Origin: CALMZY01 sp052033915
Lineage (GTDB): Bacteria > Verrucomicrobiota > Kiritimatiellia > CAIQIC01 > JAGNIJ01
NCBI GenBank assembly: GCA_052033915.1
Contig: JBPOJF010000006.1
Span: forward strand, 248,001 to 312,000
Direction: 5' to 3'
Length of the DNA stretch: 64,000 bases
Notes under the pieces: generated by a model
What the model saw: only the letters and a program-made list of their open reading frames with translations
Told to the model about the DNA's origin: nothing
Databases searched by the model: none
Made by a program: the position numbers and the translations under genes
Shown here: piece by piece, positions 22,758-29,859 of the stretch
Position numbering within the stretch: the stretch's first letter is position 1
Layout: each line of letters opens with the position of its first letter

Positions 22758-23873
22758 TTATTCCTTGTAGTTGCTCAAGAACTCATCCTTGTATTGACCG
22801 AACCGCCCCTCTTCGATGGCGGCCCGCATCTCCAGCTCGAACTCCCGATACCTGTGCAGGTTGTGGATCGTCAGCAGCCGGATGCCGAGAATCTCGTTCA
22901 CGTTCATCAGGTGGCGCACATACGCCCGGCTGAACTGCCGGCAGGCCGCGCACCCGCATCCTTCCTCGATCGGGCGTGTGTCCCGGCTGTAGAGACTCGC
23001 CTTCACCGGGTATTTCCCCGTCCGCGTGAACGCCGTCCCGTGCCTGGCCAGCCGGGTCGGGATCACGCAGTCGAACATGTCCACGCCGCGCGCGACCGCC
23101 TCGACCATGTGCCGCATCGACCCGACGCCCATGAGGTAGCGCGGCTTGTCCGCCGGCAAATGCCCGATGCTGTCGTCAATGCCCCGCAGGATCAACTCGT
23201 GCGGTTCGCCCACGCTCACCCCCCCGATCGCGTAGCCGTCGAACCCGATTTCCACCAACCGGTTCGCGGACCGCTCCCGAAGGTCCGGATACGTGCTGCC
23301 CTGCACAATTCCAAAGACCCACTGCCCGTCAGCACGCGGCTGCCGAGCACAACGAGCCGCCCATGCTAGGGTCCGATCCAAGGCTTTGCAAGCGTAATCA
23401 CGGTCGCACGGGTACGGCACGCACTCGTCGAAAACCATGGCAATATCGGATCCCAGCCGGCGCTGGATGTCCATTGCCGACTCGGGCCCCAGGAAGAGCC
23501 GGGCCCCATCGAAATGCGACTGGAATTCGACCCCTTCGTCGGTGATTTTGTTGAGCTTCGCGAGACTGAAAACCTGGTAGCCGCCGCTGTCCGTCAGGAT
23601 CGCCCGGTTCCAGCCCATGAACGTGTGCAGGCCGCCGCACTTCTCGACAATCTCGACCCCCGGCCGGACGTTCAGGTGGTAGGTGTTGCTGAGAACAATT
23701 TGCGTGCCCAACGCTTCGAGTTCCTCGGGCAACACCGCTTTGACCGTCGCCTGCGTTCCGACCGGCATGAACACCGGCGTGTCCACCGGCCCGTGCGCCG
23801 TCATCAACCGCCCGCGCCGCGCGCCGGTCGAGGGGTCGGTCTTCAGCACTTTGAACTGGCCAACAGGGGGCAT
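22758..23873 (-). CDS. tgt: tRNA-guanine transglycosylase
   Basis: Tgt exchanges guanine 34 for the queuosine precursor preQ1 in GUN-anticodon tRNAs. The 371-residue form from ATG 23873 fits the family; a 31-residue upstream extension crosses a GC hairpin and is rejected. Motifs: ILTDSGGYQVFS (catalytic Asp), GVDMFDCVIPTRLARHG, and the zinc site CGCAACRQFSRAYVRHL. It heads the tgt-yajC-secDF-recJ group, an order seen in many Gram-negative genomes. Confidence 0.95.
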   Translation of the reverse strand: MPPVGQFKVLKTDPSTGARRGRLMTAHGPVDTPVFMPVGTQATVKAVLPEELEALGTQIVLSNTYHLNVRPGVEIVEKCGGLHTFMGWNRAILTDSGGYQVFSLAKLNKITDEGVEFQSHFDGARLFLGPESAMDIQRRLGSDIAMVFDECVPYPCDRDYACKALDRTLAWAARCARQPRADGQWVFGIVQGSTYPDLRERSANRLVEIGFDGYAIGGVSVGEPHELILRGIDDSIGHLPADKPRYLMGVGSMRHMVEAVARGVDMFDCVIPTRLARHGTAFTRTGKYPVKASLYSRDTRPIEEGCGCAACRQFSRAYVRHLMNVNEILGIRLLTIHNLHRYREFELEMRAAIEEGRFGQYKDEFLSNYKE

Positions 23874-23912
23874 AGACACTCGAGGCGTTTCACGTTTTCC
23901 GTCTGAGGCGGA

Positions 23913-23927
23913 CCCGCCTCCGGCGGG
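23913..23927. terminator. GC hairpin between oppF-like gene and tgt
   Basis: CCCGCC/GGCGGG pair around a 3-nt loop, 14 nt before the stop codon of the ABC gene on the plus map, so just after its end in transcription order. No T-run is present. Confidence 0.35.
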
Positions 23928-23940
23928 CGAGTTACCCGTT

Positions 23941-24924
23941 TCAATCCGCAAGGAGATCCTCCGCAAAATGGCACGCGCTCCAGCGGTTGGGCGCCGCTTC
24001 GCGCAGCGCCGGCACGTCCCTGCCGCACCGGGCGCTCGCGCGATGACAGCGCGTATGAAACGGACAGCCCGGCGTCTTCTGCGTCGCCGAGGGAATGTCG
24101 CCTTTCAGGACAATTCTTCCCGACCGCCCTTTCCGCGCCTTCAGCCCGCGATCCACGTCCGGAACGGCGGACAGCAGCGCCTCCGTGTACGGGTGCGCCG
24201 CGCGCGCGTACAGAGCGCCCGACGGAGCGGACTCAACCACCTTGCCGAGGTACATTACCACGATCCGGTCGCTGACGTATCGCACCACCGCCAGGTCGTG
24301 CGCGATAAAAAGGTAGGACAGATTCATCGCCTGCTTCAGGTCTTTCATCAGGTTCAAGATCTGGACCTGGACTGAAACGTCCAAGGCCGACACCGGTTCG
24401 TCGGCGACCAGCAGGGACGGGTTCACGGCCAACGCGCGGGCGATGCCGATGCGCTGCCGCTGGCCGCCGCTGAACTCGTGCGGGTAGCGGCGGAGGTACG
24501 CCGGGTCCAGACCGACCGCGCGGAAGAGTTCCGCCCCCCGCGCTTGCCGGGCCTCCGCGCTCCGCTCCCCGTGAACCCGCAGGACTTCCTCGAGGGCATG
24601 CCCCACGGACATCCGGGGATTCAGCGAGCCGAACGGGTCCTGGAAAATCATCTGCGCCTTGCGCCGGAAATCCTTCAGACCGGCGCCGGCCAGTTTCGCG
24701 ACATCCGCGCCCTCGTAAAGAATGGTCCCCGAATTCAGCGGTTCGAGCCTCAAGATCGCACGCCCCAGCGTGCTCTTCCCGCAACCGCTCTCGCCCACCA
24801 GTCCCACGCTTTCGCCGGCCCCGATCGTCAGGTTGACGCCATCCACCGCGCGCAAAGGGCGGCGCTTCGTGCCGTAGTAAACGCGCACGTCGATCGCTTC
24901 CACCAAGCTGTTCGTTCGATTCAT
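23941..24924 (-). CDS. Peptide-type ABC transporter ATP-binding protein (OppF/DppF family)
   Basis: The 327-residue ATPase has Walker A GESGCGKSTLGRA, signature SGGQRQRIGIARAL, Walker B LLVADEPVSALD and the C-terminal Opp/Dpp extension with cysteines (GCPFHTRCHRASARCG), which binds an iron-sulfur cluster in some members. It would power import of oligopeptides, dipeptides or nickel together with OppD. The partner is the gene upstream (48 nt apart). No permease or binding protein is present in the window. Confidence 0.9.
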   Translation of the reverse strand: MNRTNSLVEAIDVRVYYGTKRRPLRAVDGVNLTIGAGESVGLVGESGCGKSTLGRAILRLEPLNSGTILYEGADVAKLAGAGLKDFRRKAQMIFQDPFGSLNPRMSVGHALEEVLRVHGERSAEARQARGAELFRAVGLDPAYLRRYPHEFSGGQRQRIGIARALAVNPSLLVADEPVSALDVSVQVQILNLMKDLKQAMNLSYLFIAHDLAVVRYVSDRIVVMYLGKVVESAPSGALYARAAHPYTEALLSAVPDVDRGLKARKGRSGRIVLKGDIPSATQKTPGCPFHTRCHRASARCGRDVPALREAAPNRWSACHFAEDLLAD

Positions 24925-24972
24925 GATCTGTCGTCAGGGGTCTCCGGGCCTCGGCCGCTATCCATCCGCGGG

Positions 24973-25947
24973 TCAACTCCTCCAAAAATGGCACTTCACC
25001 GAGTGACTCGGCGCGGCCTCTTCAAACGCCGGCTCCTGTTCTCTGCAAATCGTCCGGCACTTCCCGCAGCGCGGATGGAACTTACAGCCGGACGGCAACC
25101 GCGCCGGGTTCGGAACCGTGCCGTCGATCCCCTTCAGGCGTCCGGCCGTTCCTTCCAGCCGGGGCACGGCCCCCAGCAATCCGATCGTGTACGGGTGCTT
25201 CGGGCGCGTCAGAACATCCTCCGTCGGCCCGGATTCCACGATCCGCCCCGCGTACATCACGTTGATCCAGCGCGCCACGTCCGCGACCAGCCCGAGGTTG
25301 TGCGTGATCAGCAGGACCGCCATGCCGAGCTGCTTCTGGAGCGACCTGAGCAGTTCCATGATCTGCGCCTGGATCGTCACATCCAGCGCGGTCGTCGGCT
25401 CGTCGGCGATCAGCAGGTTCGGGCTGCACGCCAGCGCCATCGCGATCATCGCGCGCTGCTGCATCCCGCCGCTGAGTTCGTTCGGATACGCGTCCATCCG
25501 GCGCTCCGGCTCCGGCAGGCCGACGAGATTCATCAGCCGGATCACCTCGTCGCGCACATTCACGTTCGCGCGATGCAGCCGGATCGCCTCGCCGATCTGA
25601 TAGCCGACACGGAAGACCGGATTCAGCGATTCACCCGGCTCCTGGAACACATAGGAAATTTCCTTGCCGCGCAATTCCCGCAACGCGGCCTCGTCCATCC
25701 GCAGGACATCCCGCCCCTCGTAGAGAATGCGCCCGCCCTCGTAGAAGCCCGGCGGCTGCGGCACCAGCCGCGCCAGCGAAAGCGCCGTCACGCTTTTGCC
25801 GCACCCGCTCTCGCCCACCAGCGCGACCGTCTCGCCCTTGCGGACCGCGAAACTGACGCCGTCCACGGCCCGGACCATCCCCCGCTTCGCCTTGAAGCTG
25901 GTCCGCAAGTCCTGCACGTCCAGTAGAATACCGTTTGGTTCGGTCAT
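24973..25947 (-). CDS. Peptide-type ABC transporter ATP-binding protein (OppD/DppD family)
   Basis: The 324-residue ATPase from ATG 25947 has Walker A GESGCGKSVTALS, signature SGGMQQRAMIAMAL, Walker B LLIADEPTTALD and the cysteine-bearing tail (GCKFHPRCGKC). TTGAGGAA stands upstream of the start. It pairs with the OppF-like gene downstream. The genes upstream in the same direction are for agmatine breakdown, not permeases, so the transporter's membrane parts must be elsewhere. Confidence 0.9.
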   Translation of the reverse strand: MTEPNGILLDVQDLRTSFKAKRGMVRAVDGVSFAVRKGETVALVGESGCGKSVTALSLARLVPQPPGFYEGGRILYEGRDVLRMDEAALRELRGKEISYVFQEPGESLNPVFRVGYQIGEAIRLHRANVNVRDEVIRLMNLVGLPEPERRMDAYPNELSGGMQQRAMIAMALACSPNLLIADEPTTALDVTIQAQIMELLRSLQKQLGMAVLLITHNLGLVADVARWINVMYAGRIVESGPTEDVLTRPKHPYTIGLLGAVPRLEGTAGRLKGIDGTVPNPARLPSGCKFHPRCGKCRTICREQEPAFEEAAPSHSVKCHFWRS

Positions 25948-26031
25948 CAGATTCCTCAAGTCACGGCGTATTAGTAGACGCGCCCTCCGGACCTCGTCCA
26001 CCATAAAAAGAAACGAGCGTCACGGTTTTCC

Positions 26032-26196
26032 TCACCGATTTCGACGATTCTTCCAACCCTTGGAAAAACAGTTCCACATTTTTCCAAGGCTTGGAAACTT
26101 TTCCGCCAGGTGCGGACCGAACACGAGCAGGCCGATCACGACGGCGCCGATGGCGGAGATCAGGACGGCGCCCGCGGCGACATCCTCCGCCTTGAT
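26032..26196 (-). pseudogene. Remnant of a diacylglycerol/undecaprenol kinase gene (3' end only)
   Basis: Directly after the aguA stop codon, in the same frame, the sequence reads IKAEDVAAGAVLISAIGAVV then IGLLVFGPHLAEK. This is the C-terminal helix region of DgkA-type kinases (usual pattern AKDIAAGAVLxxAIxAVxVGLLVF). The frame continues through the palindromic repeat to a stop at 26032. No start and no catalytic part exist, so only about 33 family codons remain. The joint to aguA is at the stop codon itself. Confidence 0.7.
26051..26096. repeat. Paired 15-nt palindromes, copy 1
   Basis: TTCCAACCCTTGGAA (26051-26065) and TTCCAAGGCTTGGAA (26082-26096) are separated by 16 nt. The same arrangement with the same 16-nt spacing occurs at 49269-49314. 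The pair lies behind the dgkA remnant and about 100 nt upstream of the oppD-like start. It may be a dispersed element or an operator for a dimeric regulator. Confidence 0.8.
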
Positions 26197-27270
26197 TCAT
26201 GCGGGCTGCTGCTGGGACAGGCAATGCACGCTGCCGTTGCCGAGGACAAGGTCCACCGCGTGAATGCCGACCACGGGACGATCGGTGAACAGCTCCGAAA
26301 GAATACCGAGCGCGATGCGGTCGTTCGGGTCGTTGAAGGTGGGCACGAGCACCGCGGCGTTGCAGATGTAGAAATTCGCGTAACTGGCCGGCAGGCGGCG
26401 CCCGCCGAAGGTGAGCGGCCCCGGCATCGGCAGCGGCACGACTTTGAGCTTCGTGCCGTCCTCCAACCGCATCCCCTGGAGGCGCTCCCGGTTTTCCGCC
26501 AACGCCCGGTAGTTGACGTCCCGCCGATTGTCCTCCTGCGCCAACACGACCGTTGTCGGATCGACAAACCGGCACACATCGTCCACGTGGCCGTTCGTAT
26601 CATCGCCCTCGATCCCCTTCCCCAGCCACAACACGTTGGTAGCGCCGAGCGAGTCCTTCAAGGCGGCTTCGATCTGCGCGCGCGTGAGACCCGGGTTCCG
26701 CGCCTGGACTTCCGTGTCCAACAGGCACTGCTCGGTGGTGATCAGCGTTCCGCGTCCGTTGACGTCGATGCTGCCGCCCTCGAGAATGAAATCGCGGCCG
26801 TCGGAGCGCGCGTGGAACAGGCGCGCTTTCAGGCGACGCGCAGCGCGCGCGGGAATGGCGTAATCCTTTTCCCAGTCGGGATGCAACGCCCACGCATTGA
26901 AATGGAAATGGACCACGGCGATCTCGCTCTTTCCCCGTGTCCGCCGCTTGACGAAGATCGGCCCGCTGTCGCGCATCCAGCTCCGGTTCGTCGGCACGTT
27001 CAGGATTTCCACGCGCGCCATGTTCACGCCGACCTTGTCCAGGATGCGGCCCGCCCGATTGCCCTGGCGCGCGGAGTTGACGAGCAAACGGACGGTCTCG
27101 CCCCGCGTGATCTTGCGGATCATCTCCCCGTAGGCCCACTCGACCGGCTCTATCTTGCCGGGCCAGTCATGGATGTTGTGCGGCCACGCAAACCACGTGG
27201 CTTCGTGTTTCCGCCATTCGGCCGGCATCCGGAATCCGAGCGAAAAAGGAGATCGTTGCGCGGTTCTCAT
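26197..27270 (-). CDS. aguA: Agmatine deiminase
   Basis: The 357-residue enzyme of the guanidino-group-modifying family hydrolyses agmatine to N-carbamoylputrescine and ammonia. Visible are the N-terminal MPAEWRKHEATWFAWPHN, NRSWMRDSGPIFV, FILEGGSIDVNG, the catalytic His/Asp region NGHVDDVCRFV and the active-site Cys in GSVHCLSQQQPA at the very end. It lies 5 nt after aguB in the same direction, so the two steps to putrescine are co-transcribed. The end of the protein is complete; a foreign gene fragment follows at once. Confidence 0.93.
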   Translation of the reverse strand: MRTAQRSPFSLGFRMPAEWRKHEATWFAWPHNIHDWPGKIEPVEWAYGEMIRKITRGETVRLLVNSARQGNRAGRILDKVGVNMARVEILNVPTNRSWMRDSGPIFVKRRTRGKSEIAVVHFHFNAWALHPDWEKDYAIPARAARRLKARLFHARSDGRDFILEGGSIDVNGRGTLITTEQCLLDTEVQARNPGLTRAQIEAALKDSLGATNVLWLGKGIEGDDTNGHVDDVCRFVDPTTVVLAQEDNRRDVNYRALAENRERLQGMRLEDGTKLKVVPLPMPGPLTFGGRRLPASYANFYICNAAVLVPTFNDPNDRIALGILSELFTDRPVVGIHAVDLVLGNGSVHCLSQQQPA

Positions 27271-27275
27271 GATTC

Positions 27276-28175
27276 TTATCCGTCCCGTTCCTGATCCAGA
27301 AACCGGCAGGCGATTCCTTCATAGGCGTCGATCCGCCGGTCCCGCAGGAACGGCCAATGGCGCCGGACATCCTCGATCCGGTCGAGATCCACCGTCCCGT
27401 ACAGGATCCTCTCTTCAGACTCCGAAGCCCCGGCCAAAATCACGCCCTGCGGATCCGCGAGGAAGGAGTGGCCCCAGAATTCGATCCCTTCACCGGCCCC
27501 TTCGCCCCGTTCGAAGCCCACACGGTTGACGGCGGCGACGTACACCCCGTTGGCGATCGCATGGCCGCGCTGGACGGTCTGCCACGCGTCGAGCTGCGCC
27601 GCGCCGTTCGTGTTTTTTTCGCGCGGGTGCCAGCCGATCGCCGTCGGGTAGAACAGGATGTCCGCGCCCCGGAGCGCGGCAATTCGCGCGGCCTCCGGAT
27701 ACCACTGGTCCCAGCAGATCAGAACCCCGACGCGACCAACCTGCGTATCGACCGCCTTGAAACCCAGATCGCCGGGCGCGAAGTAGTATTTTTCATAATA
27801 GCCGGGGTCGTCGGGAATGTGCATTTTCCGGTAAACGCCCGCCACCGTTCCGTCCGCATCGATCACCGCGACGCTGTTGTGATACAGGCCCGCGGCGCGC
27901 CGTTCAAACACGGGCGCGATGACCGCCAGCCCGAGCCGGGCGGCCAGCTTGCCGATGTGGTCCGTGGACGGACCCGGGATCGGCTCGGCCAAGTCGAACA
28001 ACGCGGGGTTCTCCTGCTGGCAGAAATACGGAGACCGGAACAGTTCAGGGAGGCACGCCATCGCGGCGCCGTCCGCCGCGGATTCCTCGAGCCGCGCCGA
28101 GGCCTTCGCGAGGTTCGCCTCGGGATCGGACGACATCGACATCTGGATCAATGCGACTTTGAATTCTCGTTTCAT
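27276..28175 (-). CDS. aguB: N-carbamoylputrescine amidase
   Basis: This nitrilase-family enzyme (299 residues) releases putrescine, CO2 and ammonia from N-carbamoylputrescine. The catalytic triad is visible: Glu 44 (CLPELF), Lys 117 (YRKMHIPDD) and Cys 154 (VLICWDQWYPEAAR). The substrate region YEKYYFAPGD and the neighbour aguA support the specific call over other amidases. It starts an aguB-aguA unit that gives putrescine from agmatine. Confidence 0.93.
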   Translation of the reverse strand: MKREFKVALIQMSMSSDPEANLAKASARLEESAADGAAMACLPELFRSPYFCQQENPALFDLAEPIPGPSTDHIGKLAARLGLAVIAPVFERRAAGLYHNSVAVIDADGTVAGVYRKMHIPDDPGYYEKYYFAPGDLGFKAVDTQVGRVGVLICWDQWYPEAARIAALRGADILFYPTAIGWHPREKNTNGAAQLDAWQTVQRGHAIANGVYVAAVNRVGFERGEGAGEGIEFWGHSFLADPQGVILAGASESEERILYGTVDLDRIEDVRRHWPFLRDRRIDAYEGIACRFLDQERDG

Positions 28176-28243
28176 GCCTGGGCCGTAACCTGCGTCAAGC
28201 TGAAGTGTTTGTCAAGCGAGCCGCGGATTCGTATGCGGGCGTA

Positions 28244-28272
28244 TTTACACTTTCTAGCGCGCGACTTATCTA
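28244..28272 (+). promoter_or_regulatory. Candidate promoter of the DUF4388 gene
   Basis: TTTACA, a 17-nt spacer and TATCTA lie 16 nt before the start at 28288. The -35 and its next base (TTTACAC) are the same as in the GTPase promoter at 32177. The -10 match is weak. Confidence 0.35.
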
Positions 28273-28287
28273 ATAAGATGTTTCGGG

Positions 28288-29859
28288 ATGAGAATGGAGC
28301 ACGGGCAACACGTGTTATTCATGAAGCGGACAGCGCACAAACAATCCATGGTCTTGATGATCGCCGGCGCGGTCCTGGCTGTCACGGCTTCCCGGGGCGC
28401 GATTTCCCCCGAACCGCCGCCCAACGTTCCGCTGCCTCCGCCTCTGATGACAACCGCTTTCGTGCGGGTCACGGTGCCCTGGATCGCCGTCCCCATCCAG
28501 AGCCCCCCGGTAACCTGCGAGGTGGGCAGCCACGTGATGTTGATCCAGGAAAACGACGACTTCTTCATCACGATGTGCAGCAACCGGCATGCAGGGACCT
28601 TCCTGGCCGCCTTCCCCGCCAACACGCGGGCGGGCCGTCCGGCCTGGACCACGCCTGAGGAGAAGGTCTTCTTCGCGTACCGGACCACGTCGTGCCGCGG
28701 AACGTTGTACTTCAAACAGGGCGACGAACTGCCCGTGGACGCCCAGACGCGCAACGGGTACAAGGTCCGGCTGGAACGGTTCGGGCATGCCTTTCTTCTG
28801 TATCTGTCCCGAACCAATTCGGGCGTCGAGTTTTTTGCCGCCCCTCCGCCGCCAACCCCCGCACAGGTCGCCCATATCAAAGCCGGTCAGAAGGCGGCGA
28901 CGACAGCGGTCCCCAAAACGCCAACCTCATCTTCGCCAAAGTTGTCTGCCGACTCACCTCCGCGCCCACCCCCCGTGAAGAGGTACATCGTCACTCCCGT
29001 GGGCCCCTCCACGAATGTATACACCATCGAGTTGTTGCCGCCCGACGTTTCGACCTCCACCACGGCAAAGGCGGATGGCAGTCTTATCACGCGCCTGTTC
29101 TCGAAGACCGAAAAGCCCGCCGTGGCCGCTTCTGAAAAACCGGCCCCCCCCAGGTCAACCGAAACGCCGGCCGAAAAGCCCGAGCCGGCTCAAAAGGAAG
29201 CGCCTGCGCTCGCCGACAAGGGGCCGGAGCCGCCGCCGACTCCGAAGACAGACATCAAGACGCTCTTCTCGATGTACAAAATACCGGTGCTGGCCGGGGC
29301 CTCTCTCCTCGTCCTCGTGGGTGCCCTTCTGTTGAAACGCCGGGAAAAGAACGCCCGGCCGGAAACGGAAGGGAAGACGCCCGGCGACACCGTGACGGCA
29401 GGGGCCACCTCTACGTCCACCACCCCGGGTACGCTCAACGATTTCTCGGGGTCCATCGCCTCCATGTCACTCGGCTCGGTGACGCAGTTCCTGAATTCGG
29501 ACAAGGAAACGGGCACGCTCGTCATCAGGGACAAGGACAACGCGGAACTGGGAACGCTGATCTTCATCAAAGGCGAGATTGTCGACGCCCGCTCCCCCAA
29601 GAATCGGGGGCTGGACGCTCTGTACGAGGTGTTGAGACACAAGGAAGGGTTCTTCTCCTTCCTGCGTGAGGAACCCACGAACGTGGAGAAAACGATTACG
29701 CAAGGCACGATCTCGCTGCTGCTGGAGGCCCACAGAATCATGGACGAGGAAGTGTCGCCGACGTCCCCGTCACCGCCCCTCCCTCCCGCAGCCGCCCCCA
29801 AACCGCGGCTCGCGGCCCCGAAGCCGGTCACCAAGCTTAAGCTCCACGGTAACCGCTGA
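28288..29859 (+). CDS. Membrane protein with cytoplasmic DUF4388 domain
   Basis: The 523-residue protein has an N-terminal signal sequence (about residues 12-36), a beta-rich domain (about 55-185), long Pro/Lys-rich linkers, one membrane helix (about 332-349) and a cytoplasmic DUF4388 domain (about 384-488: SGSIASMSLGSVTQFLNSDK, TGTLVIRDKD, FIKGEIVDA). DUF4388 often accompanies MglA-type GTPases, Roadblock proteins or response regulators. The start is uncertain (28288 or 28321). Its end overlaps by 23 nt with the end of the facing scaffold gene. It could anchor the GTPase module to the envelope. Confidence 0.8.
   Translation: MRMEHGQHVLFMKRTAHKQSMVLMIAGAVLAVTASRGAISPEPPPNVPLPPPLMTTAFVRVTVPWIAVPIQSPPVTCEVGSHVMLIQENDDFFITMCSNRHAGTFLAAFPANTRAGRPAWTTPEEKVFFAYRTTSCRGTLYFKQGDELPVDAQTRNGYKVRLERFGHAFLLYLSRTNSGVEFFAAPPPPTPAQVAHIKAGQKAATTAVPKTPTSSSPKLSADSPPRPPPVKRYIVTPVGPSTNVYTIELLPPDVSTSTTAKADGSLITRLFSKTEKPAVAASEKPAPPRSTETPAEKPEPAQKEAPALADKGPEPPPTPKTDIKTLFSMYKIPVLAGASLLVLVGALLLKRREKNARPETEGKTPGDTVTAGATSTSTTPGTLNDFSGSIASMSLGSVTQFLNSDKETGTLVIRDKDNAELGTLIFIKGEIVDARSPKNRGLDALYEVLRHKEGFFSFLREEPTNVEKTITQGTISLLLEAHRIMDEEVSPTSPSPPLPPAAAPKPRLAAPKPVTKLKLHGNR

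Noticed and set aside
26032..26100. An insertion-sequence end at the palindromes.
   Set aside because: No transposase, no target-site duplication and no second matching end were found around either copy.
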